Source: Bacteroidales bacterium UBA3684
GTDB taxonomy: Bacteria > Bacteroidota > Bacteroidia > Bacteroidales > P3
DNA: 17,884 nucleotides
Assembly: GCA_002372855.1 (NCBI GenBank)
Contig: DFIZ01000023.1
Coordinates: 1 to 17,884 of the forward strand
Direction of reading: 5' to 3'
Made by a program: the position numbers and the translations under genes. The first letter of the stretch is position 1. Every line of letters begins with the position of its first letter. This document shows, in pieces, positions 7,641 to 16,147 of the stretch. Under the pieces are notes generated by a model. It worked only from the letters and a program-made list of their open reading frames with translations, was not told the origin of the DNA and ran no database searches.

Positions 7641-9635
7641 ATGAAACGGGGACTGAAAATAGCGTTCTGGGTAATAGGGATACTGCTGGGAATCATCATC
7701 ATAGCCACCCTCGTTGCCGCTCCGATAGCCAAGAGCTACATCAACAGCCATGGCGAGGAGTTGGTGGGCCGCAAGGTGAACGTGGAAGGTCTGAAACTGA
7801 ATGTATACACAGGCCACGTGGCGGTGTACGGCCTGAGCCTGTACGAGGATAACGGCACCGACATATTCGCCAGTTTCGACACTCTCGACGTCAAAGCCAG
7901 CCTGCTGAAGCTGATCAGCCACACCGTGCACCTGAAACACATCACCCTCGCCGGACTGAAAGTCAACCTGATACAGAATGGCGAAACGTTCAATTTCCAA
8001 AGCCTGATAGACCACTTTGCCAGCGACAGCACCGAGGAGGACACCGACACCACACCGAGCGACTGGGTGTTGAAATTCTACAACATACGTCTGAGCCATG
8101 CCGAGGTGAACTACCGTGATGCCAAGTCGGGCAAGCAGTGGCACCTGCCGCATATCGGATTGAGGGTGCCGGGATTCGTGCTCGGAGGCGAGGAGGCCAG
8201 CGAAGGCGGACTCCGCATTGGATTTGCCGAGGGCGGAAGGCTCTCCATCGACGGCAACTACGACGCTGCCGGAGGGAACTACAACCTGACGGCGACACTG
8301 GAAGACTTCGCACTGAAAAACATCGAGCCGCTGACCGACGGAGTGCTGCAACCCTGCAGCATCGGCGGCAACCTGCAGGCCAAACTCAATGCCGAAGGCA
8401 CCATAAGCGAAATACAGAAGAGCCACATTGGTGGCACGGTGACGTTGAACAACGTCAGCCTGCAGCAGAAAGAGGCATCGTCGCCGGTCGCCCACCTGGC
8501 CCGGTTGGACGTGAAGGTGAACAACATCAACCTCGAGGCCAACAGCTACGACATCTCCAGCATCATCCTCACCGGGCTGGAAGCCCAGTACGAGCAATGG
8601 CCCGACCACAGCACGCTGGACAATATCCTCCTGCCGGACAACCCGGAATCTCCGGAGAACCCGGAGAACCCGGAGAACCCGGACTCCCCCTCCTCCCCCA
8701 TCAAACTCCATGTGGGCCAGCTGGCCATCAAAGACTGCAATGTATCCTATGCCGACCACACGCTCCCCGACCCATTCCTCTTCCCCCTCACCAACCTCAA
8801 CATCGAAGCCAACGACCTCACCCTTGCCGGCGGCAACAACGCCAAGCTCCGCGCCATGCTACCCGGCGGCGGACACCTGATGGTGAACTGGAAAGGCAAC
8901 CTCGACGACTGGAAACAACACCAGGACCTGTTCCTCTCCATCAAAGGCCTCGACATGAAACAGCTCAGCCCGTGGGCCGTGGCCTACACCGGCCAGCCCA
9001 TCGAGGACGGCATCTTCGGCCTCACCACCCGCCTGACCATCAACAACAGCCAGCTGGACAACCTGAACAAGCTCGACATCTTCAAGGCCCGTGTCGGTAG
9101 CCGCCGCAAGGACGTGGACCCCGAAATGAAGGTCCCCCTCAAAACAGCCCTCTACATTCTGCGCGACAAAGACGACAAGATACTCATCGACATGCCCATC
9201 AAAGGCAATGTGGACAGTCCCGAGTTCAACTACATGAAACTGGTGTGGAAGACCCTGGGCAACCTGCTGGTGAAGGTGGCCACTTCGCCCGTGCGCGCCC
9301 TCGGCAACGCCCTGGGCATGAACAGCAGCAACCTTGACTTCATAGCCATCGAACCCGACCAGCGCGGATTCACCTCGGAACAGTACCACCTCCTCTCCGA
9401 CCTGGCCACCATCGCCAAGAGCGACTCGCTGGTCATCATCACCCTCGAGCAGCGCATGCCCACGCCCGCCAACGACTCGGCTGCTTTCCGCTACACCATG
9501 TGGAACAACATCATACAACGATACATGCAGGAGCAGGGCGTCAATGAGAGCCAAATAAAAGTGACCTCCGGCGAACCCACAAGCGATGGCGAACGCACAG
9601 GCTACGCCATTGGCTCGGAAATGAAAATGGAATGA
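7641..9635 (+). CDS. AsmA/DUF748-like envelope protein
   Basis: Large predicted envelope protein of 664 aa. An N-terminal membrane anchor (residues 7-29, [21 protein letters not shown]) is followed by a long extracytoplasmic part rich in beta strands with repeated 'lxl.nlsl/vkGl' patterns, as in AsmA-like/DUF748 proteins, a group linked to lipid transport and outer-membrane integrity. The opening after the anchor ([24 protein letters not shown]) and the late segment [29 protein letters not shown] are the usual DUF748 features. A Pro/Glu/Asn/Ser linker (about 334-352) divides the protein and is encoded by a 9-bp tandem repeat. The parE start is 7 nt downstream, so the two are probably co-transcribed. 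The assignment rests on pattern, not a search. Confidence 0.75.
   Translation: MKRGLKIAFWVIGILLGIIIIATLVAAPIAKSYINSHGEELVGRKVNVEGLKLNVYTGHVAVYGLSLYEDNGTDIFASFDTLDVKASLLKLISHTVHLKHITLAGLKVNLIQNGETFNFQSLIDHFASDSTEEDTDTTPSDWVLKFYNIRLSHAEVNYRDAKSGKQWHLPHIGLRVPGFVLGGEEASEGGLRIGFAEGGRLSIDGNYDAAGGNYNLTATLEDFALKNIEPLTDGVLQPCSIGGNLQAKLNAEGTISEIQKSHIGGTVTLNNVSLQQKEASSPVAHLARLDVKVNNINLEANSYDISSIILTGLEAQYEQWPDHSTLDNILLPDNPESPENPENPENPDSPSSPIKLHVGQLAIKDCNVSYADHTLPDPFLFPLTNLNIEANDLTLAGGNNAKLRAMLPGGGHLMVNWKGNLDDWKQHQDLFLSIKGLDMKQLSPWAVAYTGQPIEDGIFGLTTRLTINNSQLDNLNKLDIFKARVGSRRKDVDPEMKVPLKTALYILRDKDDKILIDMPIKGNVDSPEFNYMKLVWKTLGNLLVKVATSPVRALGNALGMNSSNLDFIAIEPDQRGFTSEQYHLLSDLATIAKSDSLVIITLEQRMPTPANDSAAFRYTMWNNIIQRYMQEQGVNESQIKVTSGEPTSDGERTGYAIGSEMKME
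8643..8687 (+). repeat. In-frame 9-bp tandem repeat (P-E-N linker)
   Basis: Five 9-bp units beginning CCGGA: CCGGAATCT, three identical CCGGAGAAC, and CCGGACTCC. They are in frame from residue 335 of the DUF748-like protein and encode P-E-S, (P-E-N)3, P-D-S, continuing into SPSSP. Unit loss or gain keeps the frame and only changes linker length. Confidence 0.85.
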
Positions 9636-9642
9636 AAAGACT

Positions 9643-11550
9643 ATGGAACAGACAGACCTACTGAACACGACCAACCCTGTTGACTACAACGACGACAGCA
9701 TTGTGCACCTGGAAGACATGGAGCACATCCGCCTGCGTCCGGGAATGTACATCGGCAAACTGGGCGACGGTTCGTCGCACGACGACGGCATCTACGTTCT
9801 CATCAAAGAGGTTATAGACAACGCCATCGACGAGTTCACCTCGGGCTACGGCAAGAAGATCGAAGTCAAAATCAACTTCGGCGAACGCCACGTTAGCATC
9901 CGCGACTACGGCCGCGGCATACCGCTGGGCAAGCTGGTCGAAGCCGTCAGCAAACTGAACACCGGTGCCAAATACGACAGCAAGGTATTCCAGAAGTCGG
10001 TCGGTCTGAACGGTGTGGGTACCAAGGCCGTCAATGCTTTGAGCAGTTATTTCAAGGTGCAGTCCATCCGCGAAGGCAAGACCCGCATCGCAGAATTCTG
10101 CGACGGCAAGCTCACCAACGACAGCGGCATCGTGGACGAAACCTCAGGCGCCGAGACCGGCACCCTGGTGGAGTTCGTCCCCGACAGCAAACTCTTCGGC
10201 AACTACCACTTCATCAGCGAATACGTGGAGCGCCGCATCTGGAACTACGCCTACCTCAACCACGGCCTCACACTCTACTACAACGACAAGCGCTACTACT
10301 CCAAGAACGGCCTGCTGGACCTGCTGGAGAACAACCTGCAGAGCGATGCCCTCTATCCTGTCATCCACATCAAAGAGGGCGATTTCGAGGCTGCCTTCAC
10401 CCACGTCAACGGCCAAAGCAACGACTACTACTTCTCCTTCGTCAACGGCCAACACACCACCGAGGGCGGCACCCACCAGAGCGCCTTCCGCGAGGCCTAT
10501 GCCCGCGTGGTCAAGGACTTCATCAAGAAAGACTACCCGCCCGAGGTCATCCGACAAGGCCTGGTCTGCGCCCTCTGCGTACGCATCCAGGAGCCTGTCT
10601 TCGAGGCTCAGACCAAAACCAAGCTCGGCAGCACTCACCTCGAACCCAACAAGGTGGACGGCACCAACGACTCCCCCCTGCTGAAGACCTATGTGCTCGA
10701 CATCCTCAAGCGCAACCTCGACGACTACCTCCACATGCACTCCGACACCGCCGACGCACTGCTGGCCAAAATCAACGCCAACGAGAAAGAGCGCAAGGAG
10801 ATAGCAGGCATCAAGAAGGTGGCCCGCGAAGCCGGCAAGAAAGCCAGCCTCAACAACCGCAAGCTGCGCGACTGCCACGTGCACTACAACACCAACCACG
10901 CCCGACGCCTGGAGAGCACCATCTTCATCACCGAGGGCGACTCCGCCTCCGGCTCCATCACCAAGAGCCGCGACGTGGACACCCAGGCCGTCTTCTCCCT
11001 CCGCGGGAAACCCAAAAACACCTACTCCATCAGCAAGGTGGACGTCTACAAGAACGAGGAGCTCAACCTCCTCCACAACGCCCTCGACATAGACGACGGC
11101 ATGGACAACCTGCGCTACAACAACGTCGTCATCGCCACCGATGCCGATGTCGACGGCATGCACATACGCCTCCTGCTGCTCACCTTCTTCCTCCGCTTCT
11201 ACCCCGAACTCATCCAAACCGGCCACGTCTACATCCTCCAGACCCCCCTTTTCCGCGTGCGCAACAAGCAGAAAACCACCTATTGCTACACCGACGACGA
11301 ACGCATCGCCGCCATCCACAACACCCCCAAGGCCGAAATCACCCGATTCAAAGGCCTCGGCGAAATCAGCCCCGACGAGTTCAAGAACTTCATAGGCAAA
11401 GACATGCGCCTCGACCCCGTCATCCTGCACAAAGAGTTCGACACCAAGAGCGTCCTGTCCTTCTACATGGGCGAGAACACCCTCGAGCGCCGCGAATTCA
11501 TCATGGACAATCTCAGGGTCGAAGACGACGAATCCATCGTGGTGGCATAA
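9643..11550 (+). CDS. parE: DNA topoisomerase IV subunit B
   Basis: ATPase and TOPRIM subunit of the type II topoisomerase that separates linked daughter chromosomes. The 635-aa product has the GHKL ATPase motifs [10 protein letters not shown] (E56 and N60), DYGRGIP (88-94) and [14 protein letters not shown] (121-134), a transducer domain with QTKTKLG, and the TOPRIM motifs EGDSASGS (E431) and DADVDG (500-505). The start [20 protein letters not shown] and [17 protein letters not shown] match the ParE-type B subunit of Bacteroidota rather than GyrB, and there is no GyrB-type insertion. ParE normally works with ParC, which is not in the window. Its start lies 7 nt after the DUF748-like gene, and no terminator follows; the next gene has its own probable promoter directly after the stop codon. 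Confidence 0.92.
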   Translation: MEQTDLLNTTNPVDYNDDSIVHLEDMEHIRLRPGMYIGKLGDGSSHDDGIYVLIKEVIDNAIDEFTSGYGKKIEVKINFGERHVSIRDYGRGIPLGKLVEAVSKLNTGAKYDSKVFQKSVGLNGVGTKAVNALSSYFKVQSIREGKTRIAEFCDGKLTNDSGIVDETSGAETGTLVEFVPDSKLFGNYHFISEYVERRIWNYAYLNHGLTLYYNDKRYYSKNGLLDLLENNLQSDALYPVIHIKEGDFEAAFTHVNGQSNDYYFSFVNGQHTTEGGTHQSAFREAYARVVKDFIKKDYPPEVIRQGLVCALCVRIQEPVFEAQTKTKLGSTHLEPNKVDGTNDSPLLKTYVLDILKRNLDDYLHMHSDTADALLAKINANEKERKEIAGIKKVAREAGKKASLNNRKLRDCHVHYNTNHARRLESTIFITEGDSASGSITKSRDVDTQAVFSLRGKPKNTYSISKVDVYKNEELNLLHNALDIDDGMDNLRYNNVVIATDADVDGMHIRLLLLTFFLRFYPELIQTGHVYILQTPLFRVRNKQKTTYCYTDDERIAAIHNTPKAEITRFKGLGEISPDEFKNFIGKDMRLDPVILHKEFDTKSVLSFYMGENTLERREFIMDNLRVEDDESIVVA

Positions 11551-11556
11551 AAAAAA

Positions 11557-11588
11557 TTTGGTCATATCAAAATAACTTACTATTATTG
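11557..11588 (+). promoter_or_regulatory. Probable promoter of the acidic protein gene
   Basis: TTTG (11557-11560), 20 nt, then TATTATTG (11581-11588), a one-base deviation from TAnnTTTG with a spacer one longer than usual. It begins 7 nt after the parE stop and places the transcription start about 15 nt before the ATG of the next gene. Confidence 0.5.
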
Positions 11589-11606
11589 CACCAAAATCCA
11601 ACAACT

Positions 11607-12263
11607 ATGGCAACTACAAAAAAACACAAAAAAAACCTGATAGTCAGCTATAAAAACCTGTCCGACGACCTGAAGGAAAAGTTCAAAGAAGTTTATCCCG
11701 ACGGCTATAATAGCTATTTGCAACGCTTCGTGAAGCCCAACGGAGAGACAATTTTCATTGTCCCGTTCGAAACCGAAGACACCTACTACATGATTAAGTT
11801 CGAGGTGAAAATCGACCCGCTCGGCGAGGACCTCGACAAAGCCCTCTTCGACGATGACGACGACAGCGGCAAGGAAGACGAGTTCGCCCCCCTGAGCGAA
11901 GCCCTCGAAAAAGAGGAAATCGACCCGGCCCACAAGGAGCGCGTGCTACGCCATGGCGACTTCGAGACCAACCTCGAGGAAGACGAGAAACGCAAAAAGA
12001 AACTCACCCTCGGCATCAACAAAGAGGAAATCCGCGCCGCTTTCGGCGACGACGAAGTCGAGGAACTCGACAGCTACGAGAAAATCGGCGACGACGACGA
12101 ACCCTCCGACGACGATATCGAACCCTCCGACGAGGACATCCGCGGCATCGAGGAGGAATACTTCGACGCCGAGAACCCTCCGCTCGACGCCACCATCCCC
12201 GAAGAGGAGATGGTCAAGCCCGAACCCAAGAAACGCGGACGCAAGAAGAAAACCGAAAAATAA
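11607..12263 (+). CDS. Conserved-looking acidic protein, function unknown
   Basis: Cytoplasmic protein of 218 aa with no signal peptide or membrane segment. The first 70 residues (KNLIVSYKNLSDDLKEKFKEVYPDGY, then FIVPFETEDTYYMIKFEVKID) look like a folded alpha/beta domain; similar sequences occur in Bacteroidota as unnamed proteins, as far as I can recall. From about residue 75 the protein is strongly acidic, with DDDDDS (82-87) and a duplicated EPSD(D/E)(D/E)DI motif at 165-178. It ends in a basic tail KPEPKKRGRKKKTEK (204-218) whose RGRKKK resembles an AT-hook core. An acidic linker plus basic tail next to parE suggests a nucleic-acid or ribosome-associated role, but that is inference. The ATG is chosen because it follows the probable promoter and an A-rich leader; reading further upstream would run into parE in another frame. 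Confidence 0.8.
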   Translation: MATTKKHKKNLIVSYKNLSDDLKEKFKEVYPDGYNSYLQRFVKPNGETIFIVPFETEDTYYMIKFEVKIDPLGEDLDKALFDDDDDSGKEDEFAPLSEALEKEEIDPAHKERVLRHGDFETNLEEDEKRKKKLTLGINKEEIRAAFGDDEVEELDSYEKIGDDDEPSDDDIEPSDEDIRGIEEEYFDAENPPLDATIPEEEMVKPEPKKRGRKKKTEK

Positions 12264-12294
12264 AATAAAGAAAACAATAAAACAATCCCAAACG

Positions 12295-13035
12295 ATGAAA
12301 AGATTAGTAAAAGTATTGTGCCTGACCGCCATGATTATGGGCGTCGGCACCGTGGCTCAAGCCCAGTTCCGCCAGTCTATTTTCCTGAACGGCAACATTC
12401 CCACCGGCGACTTCGCAAGCGACGCCTCCAACGGCCCCACCCTGATTACCGCATACAATTCCGGTGTGCCTCTGACCTACGAGCAAGTGGGTAAAGACGC
12501 CACCGTCGGCTTCGGCCTCGGCTACCGTGCCAGCTACCGCTTCGACATCGGATACGGCCTCGTGGCCCCTTTTGCTAACATCGACTTCATGTGGAACACC
12601 ATCTCCGGCAAATGGAGCGACAAATACCTCGACGCCAAATTCAGTTCGCCGACCTACTTCAACATTCCCCTCCTTGCCGGTGTCAGCTACATCTATGACG
12701 ACCTCCCCTGGGACGACATCTCCGCCTATGGCGAGTTCGGCGTCGGCACCGACCTCCTCTGGATTACCTCCGAAGGCGCCGACGACTTCAACTTTGCCTA
12801 CAAAGCCACCTTCGCCTTTGCCTGGATGATTGGCGCCGGTGCCTACTTCGGCGAACATGTCAGCGCAGGCCTCTACTACTATGGCCTCGGCAAACACACC
12901 ATCGATTACACCCAGGGCACCCTCGACGACAACATGGCCGCCAGCGCCCAGGTAACGGCCAACGAAGCCGCCGGCATGGGCCGCCAACAGCGTTCTGTCG
13001 GCAGCGTCATGCTCCGCATCGGTTTCCACTTCTAA
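12295..13035 (+). CDS. Small outer-membrane beta-barrel protein
   Basis: Predicted outer-membrane protein of 246 aa. The signal peptide is residues 1-23 (MKRLVKVLCLTAMIMGVGTVAQA). The mature chain alternates hydrophobic and polar residues with many Gly, Tyr and Phe (VGFGLGYRASYRFDIGYGLVAPFANIDF, ISAYGEFGVGTDLLW, AFAWMIGAGAYFGEHVSAGLYYYGLGKH) and ends in VGSVMLRIGFHF; a C-terminal aromatic residue is the usual BAM signal of beta-barrels. The size suggests an eight- to ten-stranded barrel of the OmpW/OmpX-like type, but I cannot name a family. The start at 12295 gives the clean signal peptide; the open frame extends further upstream through the acidic protein gene and that part is not coding. 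It lies 31 nt after the acidic gene and is followed by a strong terminator. Confidence 0.82.
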   Translation: MKRLVKVLCLTAMIMGVGTVAQAQFRQSIFLNGNIPTGDFASDASNGPTLITAYNSGVPLTYEQVGKDATVGFGLGYRASYRFDIGYGLVAPFANIDFMWNTISGKWSDKYLDAKFSSPTYFNIPLLAGVSYIYDDLPWDDISAYGEFGVGTDLLWITSEGADDFNFAYKATFAFAWMIGAGAYFGEHVSAGLYYYGLGKHTIDYTQGTLDDNMAASAQVTANEAAGMGRQQRSVGSVMLRIGFHF

Positions 13036-13046
13036 ACCATAGCGAC

Positions 13047-13083
13047 AAAAAAAGCCCCGCCATCACGGCGGGGCTTTTTTTTT
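13047..13083. terminator. Bidirectional intrinsic terminator
   Basis: Perfect 8-bp GC stem GCCCCGCC (13054-13061) / GGCGGGGC (13067-13074) with a 5-nt loop, preceded by seven A and followed by nine T. It lies between the convergent ends of the outer-membrane protein gene and serS and should end both transcripts. Confidence 0.92.
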
Positions 13084-13093
13084 ATCCCTACGG

Positions 13094-14368
13094 CTAGTCA
13101 ATCTTGTCGAAACCGAGATAGGGGCGCAGGCATTCGGGCATCACGATGCCGTCTGGCGTCTGGTTGTTTTCCAGCAGGGCGGCCACAATGCGCGGCAGGG
13201 CCAAAGCCGAGCCGTTCAGCGTGTGGCAGAGCTGCATCTTGCCATTCTCGTCCTTGAAGCGGAGCTTCATGCGGTTGGCTTGGAAGGTCTCGAAGTTGGA
13301 GACGGAGCTCACCTCGAGCCAGCGTTTCTGCGCAGCGCTCCACACCTCGAAGTCGAAGGTCATGGCGGAAGTGAAACTGATGTCGCCGCCGCAGAGCTTG
13401 AGGATGTGGTAGGGCAGGCCCAGTTTGTCCAGCAGGCCGCCGACGTGGCGTTTCATTTCCTCCAGCATGTCGTAGGAGCGGTCGGGGTGTTCGATGACCA
13501 CTATCTCGACCTTCGAGAACTCGTGCAGGCGGTTCAGTCCGCGGACGTCCTTGCCGTAGCTGCCGGCCTCGCGGCGGAAGCACTCGCTGTAGCCCACGCG
13601 CTTGATGGGGAACTGCTTGGCGTCGACCACCTCGCCACGGAAGATGTTGGTGATGGGCACCTCGGCGGTGGGGATCATGTAGAAGCCGTCGAGCGGAATG
13701 GCATACATTTGGCCTTCCTTGTCGGGCAGCTGGCCGGTGCCGAGGCCGCTGGCCTCGTTGACCATCAGCGGGGGCTGTATCTCCACGAAGCCTGCGTCGG
13801 CGGCCTCGTTGAGGAAGAAGTTGATGAGGGCACGCTGCAGGCGGGCGCCCTTGCCCTTGTAGAAGGGGAAGCCGGCGCCGGTCACCTTGTTGCCCAGCTC
13901 GAAGTCGATGATGTCGTATTTGGCGCAGAGGTCCCAATGGGGCAGGGCATCGGCGGGCAGGTCGGGCTTGTGGCCGTACTCGGCCACCACCACGTTGTCG
14001 GCCTCGCTCTTGCCGCAGGGCACGGTGGGGTGCGGAGCGTTGGGCAGCGAGATGAGCTTCTCGTTGAGGGTCTTCTCGGTCGAGGCCAGTTCCTCGCTGA
14101 GGGCTTTCTCCTCGCCCTTCAGCTCGGCGGTGCGGGCCTTGGCGGCCTCGGCCTCGTCCTTCTTGCCTTGTTTCATCAGCATGCCGATTTCCTTGGCCAT
14201 GCGGTTCTGCTCGGCCTTGACGGCGTCGGCCTTCACCTGCAGGGCACGGCGCTGGGCGTCGAGCTCCAGGATTTCGGCTATGCGCTCTTCGACATTCTGT
14301 ACGTTCTTAATCTTCAGTCGGGAAATGATTTCCTCGGTATGATCCTTGATATATTGCAGTTGCAGCAT
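13094..14368 (-). CDS. serS: Seryl-tRNA synthetase
   Basis: Class IIa synthetase that charges tRNA-Ser with serine in the cytoplasm. The 424-aa product is of normal length. Residues about 25-105 form the long antiparallel coiled-coil arm that grips the long variable arm of tRNA-Ser. The catalytic core shows motif 1 (FYKGKGARLQRALINFF through GFVEIQPP, 169-200), the serine-binding TAEVP (234-238), motif 2 (FRREAGSYGKDVRGLNRLHEFSKVE split over 264-288) and motif 3 (LNGSALALPRIVAALLENNQ, 384-403). It is the last gene of a - strand series after tRNA-Ser, a lipoprotein and a Nudix gene; 56 nt separate it from the Nudix stop codon and I see no good promoter in that gap, so co-transcription is likely. 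Confidence 0.97.
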   Translation of the reverse strand: MLQLQYIKDHTEEIISRLKIKNVQNVEERIAEILELDAQRRALQVKADAVKAEQNRMAKEIGMLMKQGKKDEAEAAKARTAELKGEEKALSEELASTEKTLNEKLISLPNAPHPTVPCGKSEADNVVVAEYGHKPDLPADALPHWDLCAKYDIIDFELGNKVTGAGFPFYKGKGARLQRALINFFLNEAADAGFVEIQPPLMVNEASGLGTGQLPDKEGQMYAIPLDGFYMIPTAEVPITNIFRGEVVDAKQFPIKRVGYSECFRREAGSYGKDVRGLNRLHEFSKVEIVVIEHPDRSYDMLEEMKRHVGGLLDKLGLPYHILKLCGGDISFTSAMTFDFEVWSAAQKRWLEVSSVSNFETFQANRMKLRFKDENGKMQLCHTLNGSALALPRIVAALLENNQTPDGIVMPECLRPYLGFDKID

Positions 14369-14424
14369 CTTGATTGATATATTAAAACTATTAAGTAACG
14401 CAAAGCTGCGCTAATTATTATATG

Positions 14425-14820
14425 TCAGAGAAACTTTTTCAGCGTGTCGACCACTTCGATGTCGGCGGGGAGCCAGCGGACGGCCTCCAGTTCGTCCTTC
14501 GACAGCCAGCGGGCGGCGGAGTGTTCCCTGAGCGTGGGCTCGCCCTCGGGGGTGCAGAGGTAGAGGCGCATGGAGAGGTGGAACTTGGGGTAGTCGTATT
14601 CCACGCGGGCCACCTCCTCCCCCACCTTCACCTCGAGCGCAAGCTCCTCGCGCAGTTCGCGCCGCAGGGCCTCCTCGGGGGCCTCGCCGGGCTCGATCTT
14701 GCCGCCGGGAAACTCCCACCATCCGGCCCAGTCGCCGTAGCCGCGCTGCGTGGCAAAAAGACGACCGGCGCTCACAATAGCGCCGGCCACAACCTCTATC
14801 TGTTTCCTGTCCTCTGTCAT
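14425..14820 (-). CDS. MutT-type Nudix hydrolase
   Basis: Nudix pyrophosphatase of 131 aa, most similar in layout to MutT-like 8-oxo-dGTP diphosphatases that clean oxidised nucleotides from the pool. The start VVAGAIVSAGRLFATQRGYG and WWEFPGGKIEPGE are characteristic of the MutT/NUDIX-CTP pyrophosphohydrolase group. The Nudix box at 40-62 reads GKIEPGE...RRELREELAL; the metal-binding REL-x-EE core is intact, and the usual Gly near the box end is Ala. Substrate cannot be fixed from sequence. Its ATG directly abuts the stop codon of the lipoprotein gene (TAGATG on the - strand), which points to translational coupling. serS follows downstream. Confidence 0.88.
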   Translation of the reverse strand: MTEDRKQIEVVAGAIVSAGRLFATQRGYGDWAGWWEFPGGKIEPGEAPEEALRRELREELALEVKVGEEVARVEYDYPKFHLSMRLYLCTPEGEPTLREHSAARWLSKDELEAVRWLPADIEVVDTLKKFL

Positions 14821-15246
14821 CTAGCGTTTTTTCATGTGGTAATGGTAGGTCCCCTCGATATCTCTCATGACAGTCTCAATATACGTGTGAAGGGTGTTTT
14901 CGTCCAATTGTTCTATCGTCATGGTCAACTCGTAGACTCCTTGGTCCTTGCTGACACCATCGGGCAACTCCTGGACGCTGAAAGTCAGATTGTTTCCACT
15001 CAGAACATAGGAGAATGGCATAGAGTCCTGGTCTGCCAGCACCCAGCCCGTATGGTCCTCTTTGAAACAGAAAAGCCAGTCTCCGTCCGAGGAATCGTAT
15101 TCACTGACCACTTGATGGTCTTCGTTCGAAATGAAATTGGTCTGCGTCACCTGCCATGTGCCAACAATCAACTCCTCTTTGTCCTTCGAACACGAGCAGA
15201 AGCATACACACAAGGCAACAAATAAAAACAAAGGATTCTTTTTCAT
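14821..15246 (-). CDS. Small lipocalin-like lipoprotein
   Basis: Predicted lipoprotein of 141 aa. A type II signal peptide [19 protein letters not shown] has four alternating cysteines (13, 15, 17, 19); C19 is the best lipidation site, followed by SKDKEE, an acidic stretch similar to Bacteroidota surface-export signals. The mature part [14 protein letters not shown]...[15 protein letters not shown] is typical of small lipocalin-like domains (a 'GTW' strand start and 'F..dgtg' turn). The function is unknown. The gene is visibly less GC-rich than its neighbours and interrupts what would otherwise be a tRNA-Ser, mutT, serS row, so it may have been inserted later. The 22-nt gap to the tRNA has no promoter. 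Confidence 0.8.
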   Translation of the reverse strand: MKKNPLFLFVALCVCFCSCSKDKEELIVGTWQVTQTNFISNEDHQVVSEYDSSDGDWLFCFKEDHTGWVLADQDSMPFSYVLSGNNLTFSVQELPDGVSKDQGVYELTMTIEQLDENTLHTYIETVMRDIEGTYHYHMKKR

Positions 15247-15268
15247 AACATTTATCTAAAAAAGGTTG

Positions 15269-15353
15269 CGGAGAGAGAGGGATTCGAACCCCCGGACCCT
15301 CGCAGGTCAACGGTTTTCAAGACCGCCGCAATCGACCGCTCTGCCATCTCTCC
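15269..15353 (-). tRNA. tRNA-Ser (anticodon UGA)
   Basis: An 85-nt class II tRNA reads on the - strand. The acceptor stem pairs GGAGAGA (from 15353) with TCTCTCC (15276-15270) and G is the discriminator at 15269. The anticodon loop CTTGAAA gives TGA at 15319-15317, decoding UCA and, by wobble, other UCN codons. A long variable arm (GACC/GGTC stem) and the T loop TTCGAAT are clear. CCA is not encoded (CAA follows) and must be added. A run of six T comes shortly after the 3' end. Confidence 0.96.
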
Positions 15354-15371
15354 GGTTGGTGTTTGAAAGTG

Positions 15372-15402
15372 CAAAAATACACCTTTTTGACGACATGGCA
15401 AA
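15372..15402 (-). promoter_or_regulatory. tRNA-Ser promoter
   Basis: On the - strand TTTG (15402-15399), exactly 19 nt, then TATTTTTG (15379-15372): a perfect match to TTTG-N19-TAnnTTTG. Transcription would begin about 15 nt before the tRNA 5' end and may continue into the lipoprotein, Nudix and serS genes, for which no other promoter is visible. Confidence 0.8.
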
Positions 15403-15418
15403 ATTTTTTTTCTAATTC

Positions 15419-15449
15419 GTTGCCATGTCGGAAAATAGTTGTACTTTTG
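15419..15449 (+). promoter_or_regulatory. gpx promoter
   Basis: GTTG (15419-15422; one base off TTTG), 19 nt, then TACTTTTG (15442-15449), a full TAnnTTTG match. It lies back to back with the tRNA-Ser promoter; the two -33 elements are 16 nt apart. The leader of gpx would be about 38 nt. Confidence 0.7.
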
Positions 15450-15490
15450 CAGCGCGAAAAATCATTCATCTACAAACAAGAAAACACACA

Positions 15491-16147
15491 ATGAAACGCA
15501 TCAAATTCATGGCTATCGCCATGGCCGTTGCCACCCTGATGGGCGCATGCAAACAACAGCAGGCCGAGTGCCCCGACACCACCGGGACCGTGTCGACCGA
15601 CAACCTCTACGCCTTCGACGCCGTTGACGGCAACGGCGACACCGTCGACCTCGCCACCCTCGAGGGCAAAGTGGTGCTGGTGGTGAACACCGCCACCGAG
15701 TGCGGCTTCACGCCCCAGTACGAGGAGCTGCAGAAGCTCTACGCCGCCTACAACGGCCGCGGACTGGAGATCCTCGACTTCCCCTGCAACCAGTTCGGCC
15801 AGCAGGCCCCCGGCAGCAACGAGGAAATCCACGCCTTCTGCACCGGCACCTACAACACCACCTTCGCCCAGATGGCCAAAATCGACGTCAACGGCGACTC
15901 CGCCACGGCCCTCTACCAGTGGCTGAAGGCCAAGGCCCCCTTCGGCGGCTTCGACACCACCGACCCCCGCGGCGCCTACCTCGACAAGATGTTCCGCTCC
16001 CAGGACCCCGAATACGACAAAAACCCTGACATCAAGTGGAACTTCACCAAGTTCCTCATCGACCGTCAGGGTAATGTGGTGCGCCGCTTCGAACCCACCG
16101 ACCCCATGTCGGCAGTGAACGACGCCGTCGCCGAGCTGCTCCGCTAG
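15491..16147 (+). CDS. Lipoprotein glutathione/thioredoxin peroxidase
   Basis: Peroxidase of the glutathione peroxidase family, reducing peroxides with thiols. The 218-aa product has an N-terminal lipoprotein signal (LMGAC, C20), so it should act at the cell envelope rather than in the cytoplasm. The catalytic set is complete: peroxidatic C71 in NTATECGFTPQYEEL, Q105 in FPCNQFGQQAPGSNEEI, and W183-N184 in KWNFTKFLIDRQGNVV. C117 in HAFCTGTY lies where the resolving cysteine of thioredoxin-dependent, non-selenium Gpx enzymes sits, so thioredoxin-like electron donors are more likely than glutathione. An insertion at about 153-181 precedes the KWNF motif. The start at 15491 is chosen for the signal peptide and promoter position; the frame is open to 15425 but that part overlaps the promoter. 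Its stop overlaps the stop of the opposite gene. Confidence 0.92.
   Translation: MKRIKFMAIAMAVATLMGACKQQQAECPDTTGTVSTDNLYAFDAVDGNGDTVDLATLEGKVVLVVNTATECGFTPQYEELQKLYAAYNGRGLEILDFPCNQFGQQAPGSNEEIHAFCTGTYNTTFAQMAKIDVNGDSATALYQWLKAKAPFGGFDTTDPRGAYLDKMFRSQDPEYDKNPDIKWNFTKFLIDRQGNVVRRFEPTDPMSAVNDAVAELLR

Noticed and set aside
10144..11604. 486-aa open frame on the - strand opposite parE
   Set aside because: Antisense to highly conserved parE motifs; Val/Gly/Asp/Glu-rich with no domain.
13223..14377. 384-aa open frame opposite serS
   Set aside because: Shadow of serS, same low-complexity composition as the other antisense frames.
14369..14424. Promoter or T-box leader for serS
   Set aside because: A TTTG is followed 19 nt later by TATATCAA, which fails the -7 consensus, and 56 nt is far too short for a T-box.
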